A DNA stretch of 32,245 bases from an uncultured Pseudorhodobacter sp. Its GTDB lineage: Bacteria; Pseudomonadota; Alphaproteobacteria; Rhodobacterales; Rhodobacteraceae. The stretch spans positions 1 through 32,245 of the forward strand of contig CAJXWJ010000043.1 in NCBI GenBank assembly GCA_913062925.1, in the 5' to 3' direction. The first letter of the stretch is position 1; every line of letters begins with the position of its first letter. The position numbers and the translations under genes were made by a program. Positions 6,657 through 14,526 of this stretch are shown here, piece after piece. The notes below the pieces were generated by a model, which saw nothing but the letters and a program-made list of their open reading frames with translations, did no database searches and was not told the origin of the DNA.

Positions 6657-8552
6657 CTACTGTGCCGCTTCCCACTCCCAGCCTTGGGCGAATTGGCCCA
6701 AGACCGCGCTGATCTGCGCGTCATTGACCGCGCCCGAGCGGGTAAGCTTGGCCACCAAACCGCGTTTTTTGTCCTCGATCACGGCGGTCACTTGTGCGGG
6801 CAGACCTGCTTCGGTCAAAGCGGCGTTGTAGATACGGGTGATCGCCATACGCCGCAGATCGGGTTTGAACACCTTGCCGACAGCGGTTTTGGGCAGTTCG
6901 GGCAGGATCTCGATATGTTTGGGCAGCGCTGCGCGTTCAAGGATGTGATCGCGGGCATAGGCGTGCAGCTCGGCTTCGGTCAACCGCGCGCCCTTGGCCA
7001 GCTCGACATAGGCGCAGGGCAATTCGCCGGCATGGGCATCGGGCTGGCCAATAGCGCCGACAAAGCCAACGCCGTCGCAACCCATCAGCGCCTCTTCGAT
7101 CACGGCGGGGTCGATATTGTGACCGCCGCGGATGATCAGATCTTTGGCGCGGCCGGTGATGAAGAGATAGCCGTCCGCATCCAGCCGCCCCAGATCGCCC
7201 GAGCGCAAAAAGCTGTCTTCGGCAAAAAGATCGTTGTTCTTATCGGTCTCGGTATAGGTGCCGCCAGCAATCACGCCGGGGTTGGCGATGCAGATCTCGC
7301 CGACCTCATCCACCGCGCAATCGCGAAATCCTTCGGGGGTCTTTTGCAAGATCCGCACATGGCAATGCGGAAAGGGCAGACCGACCGAGCCGATTTTCTT
7401 GGTGCCTTCGGGCGGGTTGATCGAGACAAGGCAGGTGCATTCGGTCAGCCCATAGCCTTCGACGATCTGCACGCCGGTGATTTTCTCAAACCGGTTGAAC
7501 AGCTCGATCGGCAGCGGCGCCGAGCCGGAGAACGCGCCGCGCAGGGTCGAGATATCGGCATTCACCGGCCGTTGCAGCAGCGCCGACAGCGCCGTGGGCA
7601 CCGTTGCCATATAGGTGATTTTCCAGCGTTCGATCAATTGCCAGAAGTTATCAAACACCCCCTCGCCGCGATAGCCCGCGGGGGTGGGGAACACGATATG
7701 ACAGCCCGAAGCGATGGCCGACATCAGCATCGGATAAGCGGCAAACACATGAAACAGCGGCAACGGGCAGAACATCACATCAGATTCGTTGAACAACAGC
7801 CGCTTGCCCAGCCAGCCTTGGTAGATCATGCCGCGCGCGCGGTGTTGCGCGACCTTGGGCATGCCGGTGGTGCCTCCGGTGTGGAAATAGGCGGCGATAT
7901 GGTCTTGCTTGCGGTCGGCAAAGCTGAGCCGGTCGCTGGGGTGTTTGCGGCATTCGGCGTTAAAATCCAGAATGCGGGCGGTGTGGCGCGCGGGATTTTT
8001 CGGGCGCACCAGCGGCACGATCCAGCTTTTGGGCGGCGTCAGATAGCCGTTCAGATCAACCTCTAGCACATGTTTGACATTGGGCGCGTTGTTCAGCGCT
8101 TGGGCAACCTTTTGCGGCAGGTCGGTCTTGGGAAAGGCCTTGAGCGTGACCACCACTTTCGCCCGCGTCTCGCGCAAGATAGCGGCGATTTGTTCAGGTT
8201 CTAGCAGCGGGTTGATCGGGTTGACGATGCCTGCCGTCGCCCCTGCCAGCAAAGTGATTGCGGTTTCCAGCGCATTGGGCAGGATATAGGCCACCACATC
8301 GCCCTCGCCCACGCCCAAACTGCGAAACAGATTGGCAGCTTGGGTGACACGGCCATGCAGCGCCTGCCATGTCAGAGTTTGCGACGGCGCTTTGGGGTCT
8401 GACAGCAACTGAAAGCTGATCGCAGGGCGGCTGCCATGCGTGGCAGCAGTGTCCGAAAGAAACCCGTAGATCGATGCGGGCAGCGCGCGGTCTGCCCAAG
8501 CAGACTCGGCCTCAATGGCTTGCAGATCCGCAAGCGTCGCAAAACTTCCCAT
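6657..8552 (-). CDS. AMP-forming acyl-CoA synthetase
   Basis: A 631-residue member of the ANL superfamily that activates a carboxylic acid, probably a fatty acid, to acyl-AMP and then acyl-CoA. The motifs are in order: the P-loop TGGTTGMPK at 225-233, EGYGLTE at 365-371, SGDLGRLDADGYLFITGRAKD at 451-471, and the catalytic lysine in PKTAVGK (K560). An N-terminal extension of about 35 residues precedes the core (ASIYGFLSDTAATHGSRPAI). About 70 residues follow the catalytic lysine, longer than usual. There is no signal peptide. The nearest minus-strand gene upstream ends with its own terminator, so this gene probably has its own promoter in 8553-8663. The substrate cannot be read from the sequence. 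Confidence 0.88.
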   Translation of the reverse strand: MGSFATLADLQAIEAESAWADRALPASIYGFLSDTAATHGSRPAISFQLLSDPKAPSQTLTWQALHGRVTQAANLFRSLGVGEGDVVAYILPNALETAITLLAGATAGIVNPINPLLEPEQIAAILRETRAKVVVTLKAFPKTDLPQKVAQALNNAPNVKHVLEVDLNGYLTPPKSWIVPLVRPKNPARHTARILDFNAECRKHPSDRLSFADRKQDHIAAYFHTGGTTGMPKVAQHRARGMIYQGWLGKRLLFNESDVMFCPLPLFHVFAAYPMLMSAIASGCHIVFPTPAGYRGEGVFDNFWQLIERWKITYMATVPTALSALLQRPVNADISTLRGAFSGSAPLPIELFNRFEKITGVQIVEGYGLTECTCLVSINPPEGTKKIGSVGLPFPHCHVRILQKTPEGFRDCAVDEVGEICIANPGVIAGGTYTETDKNNDLFAEDSFLRSGDLGRLDADGYLFITGRAKDLIIRGGHNIDPAVIEEALMGCDGVGFVGAIGQPDAHAGELPCAYVELAKGARLTEAELHAYARDHILERAALPKHIEILPELPKTAVGKVFKPDLRRMAITRIYNAALTEAGLPAQVTAVIEDKKRGLVAKLTRSGAVNDAQISAVLGQFAQGWEWEAAQ

Positions 8553-8663
8553 TCGTTCCTCCCCCTCGGCCGTTTTCGGCCTGTTATCTGTCCAAGATGG
8601 GGAATGCGATAGGTTTTGCCAAGGGCAAGCTTGCGCGATGACGCAATGTCACCTTACAGGCGC

Positions 8664-8694
8664 AAAAAAACCCGCCTCAGAGGGGCTGAGGCGG
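8664..8694 (-). terminator. Intrinsic terminator of the BON-LysM gene
   Basis: CCCGCCTCAG (8671-8680) and CTGAGGCGGG (8685-8694) make a perfect ten-bp stem with a four-base loop. On the minus strand it is followed by seven U (A-run 8664-8670). It lies 20 bases after the stop of the gene at 8715-9149. This is a textbook Rho-independent terminator. Confidence 0.92.
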
Positions 8695-8714
8695 GGGGAA
8701 TATGTCGGATCAGA

Positions 8715-9149
8715 TCAGCCCTGTGCGGGAATGCGCAGCATCTGGCCGGGATAGATTTTGTCGGGATGGCTGAGCATCGGCTTGTTGGCCTCAAAGATGC
8801 TGGGGTAAAGGCTGGCTTTGCCAAGGGTGTGCTGGGCGATGGCCGACAACGTGTCGCCCTTTTTGACGGTATAGAACACTGGTTCTGCGGCGTCAGATTC
8901 TGCTTCGACCGTGGCCACGCCTTGGATATTGCCAGCGGCCAGAATGATTTTCTCTTTCATCTCGGGCGAGACCGCACGGCCTTCGACCGTGACCTTGTCG
9001 CCATCGACCTTGATCTCGACACCCTTGGTATCAAGACCCATCTTTTCCATATCAGCTTTGACGGCCTCGGCTTGCGGCAGCGTGGCCGCCTCGGCTTTGC
9101 TGCCAAACAGCGAGGAACCCGCGTCTTTTACGAAACTCCACAACCCCAT
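8715..9149 (-). CDS. BON-LysM protein (Kbp/YgaU family)
   Basis: A 144-residue protein beginning MGLWSFVKDAGSSLFGSKAEA. Residues about 25-85 are a BON domain (VEIKVDGDKVTVEGRAVS... IQGVATVEAE). Residues about 90-142 are a LysM domain (YTVKKGDTLSAIAQHTLGKASLYPSIFEANK... IYPGQMLRIP). This architecture and length match Escherichia coli Kbp (YgaU), a cytosolic potassium-binding protein of the osmotic response. No signal peptide is seen, which supports a cytoplasmic place despite the LysM domain. It is a single gene with its own terminator. The potassium role is by family only. Confidence 0.9.
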   Translation of the reverse strand: MGLWSFVKDAGSSLFGSKAEAATLPQAEAVKADMEKMGLDTKGVEIKVDGDKVTVEGRAVSPEMKEKIILAAGNIQGVATVEAESDAAEPVFYTVKKGDTLSAIAQHTLGKASLYPSIFEANKPMLSHPDKIYPGQMLRIPAQG

Positions 9150-9266
9150 AATCGTCTCCTTAGGCTACACACCCCACAACCGAGGTATAGGCTACCTAGT
9201 CGAAATCTGCGGCGCAAAGCAACGGCGGCTTGGCGCGGCTTGGGGGAAAAACGCGGGAAATTCCCC

Positions 9267-11045
9267 CTAAGCGGCACCATCGGTGAATTGCAGCCGCGCA
9301 AGCCGCGCATAAAGCCCGCCCTGTGCGACCAGATCATCATGGGTGCCGATGGCGGCGATCTTGCCTGCCTCAAACACCACAATGCGGTTGGCGCGTTTGA
9401 CGGTGGCCAAGCGGTGCGCCACCACAATCGTGGTGCGGCCTTCGGCCAGACGATCCACCGCCGATTGCACCGCGCGTTCGGATTCCGCATCCAGCGCCGA
9501 GGTGGCCTCATCCAGCAACAGCACCGCCGCATCGCGCAAAATCGCGCGCGCAATCGCGATGCGCTGCTTTTGCCCGCCCGAAAGCATCACGCCGCGCTCG
9601 CCCAGATAGGTGGCATAGCCCTGCGGCAGCGCGGTGATAAAGTCATCGGCAGCGGCGGCGCGCGCGGCTTCGATCACCTCGGCCTCGGTTGCATCGGGGC
9701 GGCCAAAGCGGATGTTTTCCAGCGCCGAAGCGGCAAAGATCACCGGATCTTGTGGCACCAGCGCCATCGCCGCGCGGAAATCCTGCCGCGTCATGTCGCG
9801 CAGATCAATGCCGTCAAAGCGGATTGCGCCGCCCTGCGGGTCATAAAACCGCATCAACAGTTGCAGCACGGTGGATTTCCCCGCGCCCGAAGGCCCAACC
9901 AGCGCCACGGTCTCGCCGGGGGCCACGGTCAGGCTGACACCATCCAGCGCCGAGCGTTCGGGCCGCGCAGGGTATTGAAACTGCACATTATCAAGCGTGA
10001 CTTCGCCGCGCACAGGCCGCGGCAGCGCCTGCGGATGCGCGGCACTTGGCACTGGATCAACGGCGTTGATCATCTCGACCAGCCGCTCCGTCGCCCCCGA
10101 GGCGCGCTGCAACTCGCCCCAGATTTCCGACAAAGACCCAACGGCCCCCGCCACCAGCACCGCATAAATCACAAATTGCACCAGCTGGCCGCCCGACATG
10201 GTGCCATCGCGCACATCCCGCGCACCGATCCACAGCACGCCGACCACGCCGGCAAAGACCAAAAAGATCACGATCATGGTCATCTGCGCCCGCGTCATGA
10301 TGCGCGCCTTGGCCGAGGCGAAGGATTTCTCGTTCACCGCGCCAAATTCGGCACGGGTGCGGTCTTCATGGGTAAAGGCCTGCACGGTTTGCACCGCCGA
10401 CAGCGCCTCTGATGCCTTGCCAGAAGATTGCGCGATCCAGTCTTGGTTGTCGCGGCTCAGGTTGCGCAACCGCCGCCCCAGCGTGACAATCGGCACCACA
10501 ATCGCGGGCACGATCAACAGCACCAGCCCGGTCAGCTTGGCCGAGGTCAGCGCCATCAAAATGATGCCGCCAAAGGTGGTCAGCAGATTGCGCAGCGCCA
10601 CCGAGATCGACGACCCAATCACCGATAAGATCAGCGTGGTGTCGGTGGTGATGCGGCTAAGCACCTCTCCGGTCATGATTTTTTCAAAAAAGGCCGGCGA
10701 AAGCCCCAGCACGCGGCTGAACAGGGCGGCACGAATATCGGCCACCACACGCTCGCCCAGACGGGTGACAAAGTAATAGCGGATGCCGGTGCCAAAGGCC
10801 AAAAGCAGCGCCAAAATCAGCGCCGCGCCAAAGTATTTGTCCAACAGCGAAAAGTCGCCCGCGCCAAAGCTGTCGATCACCCGGCGCACCGCCATCGGCA
10901 GCACAAGACTGACCATCGAGGTGCTAACCAACGCAAGGCCCGCAGCAATCGCCATGGGGCGATAGGGGCGGATGAACGGCCAAAGGCCTGCAAGATTGCC
11001 GACCTTTTTCGAGGTGGGACGCTGAGGAATTGGATCTTTGGCCAT
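9267..11045 (-). CDS. ABC exporter, fused permease and ATPase (lipid/drug export type)
   Basis: A 592-residue half-transporter that would work as a homodimer in the inner membrane. The N-terminal half has six membrane helices (LWPFIRPYRPMAIAAGLALVS onward, with FFEKIMTGEVLSRITTDTTLI as coupling region). The C-terminal half is the ATPase: Walker A GPSGAGKST near residue 383, signature LSGGQKQRIAIARAIL near 485, Walker B LLLDEATSALD, and the H-loop in VVAHRLATVKRA. The family includes MsbA-like and multidrug exporters. ATG 11045 is chosen because the protein aligns from MAKDPIPQ and an AAAGG-like site precedes it; a longer frame from 11204 would run into the divergent promoter region. The substrate is unknown. 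Confidence 0.9.
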   Translation of the reverse strand: MAKDPIPQRPTSKKVGNLAGLWPFIRPYRPMAIAAGLALVSTSMVSLVLPMAVRRVIDSFGAGDFSLLDKYFGAALILALLLAFGTGIRYYFVTRLGERVVADIRAALFSRVLGLSPAFFEKIMTGEVLSRITTDTTLILSVIGSSISVALRNLLTTFGGIILMALTSAKLTGLVLLIVPAIVVPIVTLGRRLRNLSRDNQDWIAQSSGKASEALSAVQTVQAFTHEDRTRAEFGAVNEKSFASAKARIMTRAQMTMIVIFLVFAGVVGVLWIGARDVRDGTMSGGQLVQFVIYAVLVAGAVGSLSEIWGELQRASGATERLVEMINAVDPVPSAAHPQALPRPVRGEVTLDNVQFQYPARPERSALDGVSLTVAPGETVALVGPSGAGKSTVLQLLMRFYDPQGGAIRFDGIDLRDMTRQDFRAAMALVPQDPVIFAASALENIRFGRPDATEAEVIEAARAAAADDFITALPQGYATYLGERGVMLSGGQKQRIAIARAILRDAAVLLLDEATSALDAESERAVQSAVDRLAEGRTTIVVAHRLATVKRANRIVVFEAGKIAAIGTHDDLVAQGGLYARLARLQFTDGAA

Positions 11046-11172
11046 GGCTCTGCCTTTAACAAGTTGCAGGCGGCATAGCGGCCCAAGGCCTTTGGTGCAA
11101 GCGTCGCAAATGCCGCGCCCCCCTTTCGCCGCGCGCGCGCTCGTGCCAACCTGCGGCAAAACGGAGGCCCCT

Positions 11173-11997
11173 ATGACCAGCTTTACCACCAGTGACGGCA
11201 CCAAAATCGCCTATTCGGATCAGGGCACGGGGATGCCCTTGCTGTGTCTGGCGGGCCTGACCCGCACCATGGGCGATTTTGACTATATGCGCGCCGGTCT
11301 GCCGCCCTGTCGGCTGATCCGGATGGATTACCGCGGTCGCGGTGGCAGCGATTGGACCGGGGCCGCAAGCTATACCGTGCCGCAAGAGGGGCGCGACGCC
11401 TTGGAACTACTCGATCATCTGGGCGTGGCCAAGACGGCCGTTCTGGGTACCTCGCGCGGCGGGCTGATCGGCATGATGCTGGCGGCGGTGGCCAAAGACC
11501 GGCTGCTTGGCCTTTGCCTGAACGACATCGGCCCGCAGATTGATGCAGGCGGCATGGCGCGGATCGCCGATTATGTTGGCCGCGCGCCCAGCGCTAAAAC
11601 TCTGGCCGAGATGGCCACGCGCCTGCCCGATCTGATGCTTGGCTTTGCCAATGTGCCACCCAGCCGCTGGCTGCAAGAGGCCCGCCTGCATTACCGCGAG
11701 GCTGCGGGCGGCGGTTTGCAGATCACCTATGACCCTGCCCTGCGCGAGGCTTTGCTGGCGGCTTTGGCACTGCCCGAGGTCGATCTTTGGCCGCTGTTTG
11801 ACGCCTGCGCGGGCCTGCCCTTGGCGGTGATCCGTGGCGCGAATTCGGATTTGCTGCGCCGCGATACTTTGGCCGAGATGCAGCGGCGCAGGCCCGATAT
11901 GTTGGTGGCCGAAGTGCCAGACCGCGCCCATATTCCGTTTCTGGATGAACCCGAGGCGCAGGCCCTGCTGCACGCCTTTATCGGAGCCTGCCAATGA
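11173..11997 (+). CDS. Alpha/beta hydrolase (first of three in the operon)
   Basis: A 274-residue alpha/beta-hydrolase-fold enzyme, cytosolic. The nucleophile elbow is GTSRGG with Ser94. The probable acid is Asp226 (RGANSDLLRRD) and the base His253 (DRAHIPFLDEP). MDYRGRGGSD at 51-60 is the usual strand before the cap. The ATG at 11173 follows ACGGAGG; the upstream in-frame extension overlaps the divergent promoter and lacks similarity. The gene ends in ATGA shared with the PLP-enzyme gene, so translation is coupled. Its divergent neighbour is the ABC exporter, 127 bases away. The substrate is unknown; esterase, lactonase or C-C hydrolase activities are all possible. Confidence 0.85.
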   Translation: MTSFTTSDGTKIAYSDQGTGMPLLCLAGLTRTMGDFDYMRAGLPPCRLIRMDYRGRGGSDWTGAASYTVPQEGRDALELLDHLGVAKTAVLGTSRGGLIGMMLAAVAKDRLLGLCLNDIGPQIDAGGMARIADYVGRAPSAKTLAEMATRLPDLMLGFANVPPSRWLQEARLHYREAAGGGLQITYDPALREALLAALALPEVDLWPLFDACAGLPLAVIRGANSDLLRRDTLAEMQRRRPDMLVAEVPDRAHIPFLDEPEAQALLHAFIGACQ

Positions 11998-12932
11998 ATT
12001 TGCAGATGATCCACGCAGCCCGCGCCCGCCTGCAAGGCCATGCAAGGCGCACCCCCTTGCTGAATGCGCCCTTGCTGGATGCCATCGCCGGACGGCGGGT
12101 GTTTGTGAAGGCCGAATGCCTGCAATGGACCGGCAGCTTTAAATTTCGCGGCGCTTGGGCGGCGGTTTCGGCGCTGCGTGGCGCGCGCGGGGTGATCGCC
12201 TTTTCCTCGGGCAACCATGCGCAGGGGGTGGCCTTGGCCGCCGCGCGCCACGGCCTGCCTGCGGTTATCTTGATGCCCGAAGGCTCGCCTGCGGTGAAAA
12301 TCGCCAATACCCGCGCCTATGGCGGCGAGGTGATTTTATACGATCGCCACAGCGTTGACCGCGAGGTTTTGGGGGCAGAGCTTGCGGCAGAGCGCGGCTT
12401 GGTGCTGATCAAACCCTATGACGATGCCGAGGTGATCGCGGGCCAAGGCACAATAGGGCTGGAGATTGCCGAGCAGTTTGAGGGTGCGGCACAGGTGCTG
12501 ACCTGCTGCGGCGGCGGTGGCATGACAGCAGGCATCGCGCTGGCGCTTGAAGGCCGGATGCAGGTGCGCACGGCAGAACCCGCAGGCTTTGACGATATGG
12601 CCCGCTCGCTTGCCGCAGGATCTCGGCTGCGCAATGCGCAGATGTCAGGCTCGATCTGCGATGCGATTTTGACACCGATGCCCGGCGAGATCACCTTTCC
12701 GATCTTGCAGCGCTTATGTGGCGCGGGGCTGGTGGTCAGCGATGACGAGGCCTTGCAAGCGATGGCTTTGGCATTTCAGCATCTGCGCATCGTGCTGGAA
12801 CCGGGCGGCGCAGTGGCGCTGGCGGCGGCGCTGTTTCGCGATGATCTGCCCGATACGGTGATCGCCATAGGCTCGGGCGGCAATGTCGATACAGCAGTCT
12901 TTGCAGACAGCTTGGCACGGTTCGGGGGCTAA
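11994..12932 (+). CDS. PLP-dependent threonine/serine dehydratase-like enzyme
   Basis: A 312-residue fold-type II PLP enzyme of the threonine dehydratase/serine racemase group. The PLP lysine is K50 in TGSFKFRGA. SSGNHAQGVALAA at about 74-86 binds the substrate carboxylate, and CCGGGGMTAGIALAL near 170 is the glycine loop holding the PLP phosphate. It has no C-terminal regulatory ACT domain, so it is the catabolic or biosynthetically unregulated type. It probably eliminates water from a beta-hydroxy amino acid to give a 2-oxo acid and ammonia; hydroxyaspartate dehydratase and serine racemase are alternatives. The start overlaps the stop of the preceding hydrolase (ATGA), and the next gene begins one base after its stop codon. 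Confidence 0.87.
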   Translation: MNLQMIHAARARLQGHARRTPLLNAPLLDAIAGRRVFVKAECLQWTGSFKFRGAWAAVSALRGARGVIAFSSGNHAQGVALAAARHGLPAVILMPEGSPAVKIANTRAYGGEVILYDRHSVDREVLGAELAAERGLVLIKPYDDAEVIAGQGTIGLEIAEQFEGAAQVLTCCGGGGMTAGIALALEGRMQVRTAEPAGFDDMARSLAAGSRLRNAQMSGSICDAILTPMPGEITFPILQRLCGAGLVVSDDEALQAMALAFQHLRIVLEPGGAVALAAALFRDDLPDTVIAIGSGGNVDTAVFADSLARFGG

Positions 12933-12933
12933 G

Positions 12934-13719
12934 ATGGCACTGGTTTATCTGGATGACATTCGGCTGAACGCCGAGATCAGCGGCCCGGTTGGCGGGCCTG
13001 CGGTGGTGCTGATCCATGCTTTGGGCACCAATTTGCACATCTGGGACGCAGTGGTGCCGCGTCTGCCTGCGGGCTGCCGCGTGCTGCGGTTTGATCTGCG
13101 CGGGCATGGCGCTTCGGATGTGCCGCCGCCGCCCTATGCGATGGGGGCGCTGATCCGCGACGCAGAACGCTTGATCGCGCATTTTGGTCTGCGCGATGCG
13201 GTGGTGGTGGGGCTGAGCCTTGGCGGGCTGGTGGCACAGGGGCTGGCGGTCAAACGGCTGGATCTTGTGCGCGCGATGGTGCTGTCAAACACCGCCGCCA
13301 AGATCGGCTCGGCAGCGCTTTGGGCCGAGCGGATCGAGGTGATGCGCGCCGGTGCCGAGGCCTATGCGCCCGCCGCCCTAGAGCGGATGTTCGGGCGGCG
13401 CTGGCGCGAGATCGAGGGCGTAGAGCCCGTGCGCCAGATGCTGCTTGCAACCGCATTTGACGGCTGGGCGGGTTGTGCGGCGGCGATTGGCGGCACCGAT
13501 TTCTATACCCCGACCGCGGCGCTGACCCTGCCGACGCTGGTGATCGCAGGGGCAAATGACGGCACCACCCCACCCGATCTGGTGCGCGAAACCGCCGAGC
13601 TGATCTTGGGCCACCGCTGGCATCTGATGCGGGGTGCGGGGCATTTGCCGATGGTGGAAAAGCCCGATGACTATGCGGCGGTGATCGCGGATTTCCTGCG
13701 CAGCCTTGGCCATGACTGA
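12934..13719 (+). CDS. Alpha/beta hydrolase, 3-oxoadipate enol-lactonase (PcaD)-like
   Basis: A 261-residue alpha/beta hydrolase with length and layout like PcaD: VVLIHALGTNLHIWDAVVPRL, RFDLRGHGASD, nucleophile elbow GLSLGG with Ser95, acid in GANDGTTPP, and base in GAGHLPMVEKP. PcaD opens 3-oxoadipate enol-lactone in the beta-ketoadipate pathway, but no pcaHGBC genes are visible, so a different lactone or ester substrate is equally likely. ATG 12934 is used, one base after the previous stop; starting upstream would overlap the PLP-enzyme gene heavily. The stop overlaps the start of the third hydrolase gene. Confidence 0.82.
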   Translation: MALVYLDDIRLNAEISGPVGGPAVVLIHALGTNLHIWDAVVPRLPAGCRVLRFDLRGHGASDVPPPPYAMGALIRDAERLIAHFGLRDAVVVGLSLGGLVAQGLAVKRLDLVRAMVLSNTAAKIGSAALWAERIEVMRAGAEAYAPAALERMFGRRWREIEGVEPVRQMLLATAFDGWAGCAAAIGGTDFYTPTAALTLPTLVIAGANDGTTPPDLVRETAELILGHRWHLMRGAGHLPMVEKPDDYAAVIADFLRSLGHD

Positions 13720-14377
13720 GGTTTTGCTGATCCATGGCGCCTGCTTTGGGGCCTGGTGCTGGGATCAGCTTGTGCCCGAGCTGGCGGCAGTTGGCATCGC
13801 CGCGCGGGCGATAGACCTGCCGGGGCGCAACGCCGCCGCCAGCCTGCAAGATCAGGCGCGCGCGATTGCAACCGCGCTGCGCGGGCCGACGGTTCTGCTG
13901 GGCCATTCGGCGGGAGGATTTGCGATCACCGCGGCGGCGGGGCTTTCGGCAGATGTTGCGGGTCTGATCTATCTTGCCGCCTATGTGCCGGTGGCGGGGA
14001 TGACGCTGGCGCAGATGCGGCGCGCGGGGCCGAGCCAGCCGATGGCGGGGGCCTTTGAGGTGGACCGCGCCGCAGGGCTGTTTGGCTTTCCGCCCGAGCG
14101 GGCGCGTGATTTGTTTTTCCATGATTGCGCTGACGCCAGCGCCCAGCTTTGCCGCCAAGCGCTGGCGCCGATGGAGACGGCTTTGGCAGAGGTGCGGACC
14201 GATCTGCCGCGCGGCGCGATTGTCTGCACCCAAGATCGCGCCATCCCGCCCGCCTATCAGCGCAGCATGGCCGCAGGCATGACGCAGGCCGAAATCGCCT
14301 GTGGTCATGCGCCGTTTTTGGCCGAACCACGGGCTTTGGCGGCCAGTATTGCGGCGCTGCTGGGGAAAATGCGCTAG
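13712..14377 (+). CDS. Alpha/beta hydrolase, plant-esterase-like subgroup
   Basis: A 221-residue alpha/beta hydrolase with a shorter cap than its two neighbours. It begins MTEVLLIHGACFGAWCWDQLVPEL, a pattern seen in the methylesterase/hydroxynitrile lyase-like subgroup. The nucleophile elbow is LGHSAGG with Ser66, followed by the acid in CTQDRAIPP and the base in CGHAPFLAEP. ATG 13712 overlaps the previous stop (ATGACTGA); an alternative TTG at 13706 adds two residues. It is the last gene of the operon, and the hairpin repeat begins just after its TAG. The substrate is unknown. Confidence 0.82.
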   Translation: MTEVLLIHGACFGAWCWDQLVPELAAVGIAARAIDLPGRNAAASLQDQARAIATALRGPTVLLGHSAGGFAITAAAGLSADVAGLIYLAAYVPVAGMTLAQMRRAGPSQPMAGAFEVDRAAGLFGFPPERARDLFFHDCADASAQLCRQALAPMETALAEVRTDLPRGAIVCTQDRAIPPAYQRSMAAGMTQAEIACGHAPFLAEPRALAASIAALLGKMR

Positions 14378-14449
14378 TGGGGGGATGGGGGTTTCACACC
14401 CCCAGCGCCTGCGGCGCTTCCCCCGTGGGATATTTGTGCCAAGATGAAA
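14378..14449 (+). repeat. GC-rich intergenic hairpin repeat, copy 2
   Basis: This is the second copy of the element at 1955-2016, immediately after the stop of the third hydrolase gene. G-runs and a CACACCCCC block precede AGCGCC-TGC-GGCGCT, then CCCCC and the tail TGGGATATTTGTGCCAAG and ATGAAA. The core 14399-14449 differs from copy 1 only in the loop, the C-run lengths and one base before TGGGATA. It probably ends the hydrolase operon transcript or is a dispersed extragenic element. Confidence 0.75.
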
Positions 14450-14526
14450 GCGACGAAAGCTGTCGGGCTTGGGATAGTTTGGCGGGTTTGGCCGGTTAGG
14501 CTTGGGCTATATCAGGAGGGCTTGCG

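Noticed and set aside
6642-8066. A 474-codon plus-strand open frame
   Set aside because: It is antisense to the acyl-CoA synthetase, whose motifs are complete. The translated product is rich in Gln, His, Gly and Asp with no family pattern, as expected from a G+C-rich shadow frame.
8616-10412. A 598-codon plus-strand open frame
   Set aside because: It lies antisense to the BON-LysM gene and the ABC exporter and crosses a terminator. It has no motif and a shadow-like composition.
12934-13719. Naming the second hydrolase pcaD
   Set aside because: The length and motifs fit, but no other protocatechuate pathway gene is nearby, and alpha/beta hydrolases cannot be named from motifs alone.
13250-14308. 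A 352-codon minus-strand open frame
   Set aside because: It is a shadow of the two plus-strand hydrolase genes, Arg/Pro-rich and without any recognisable domain.
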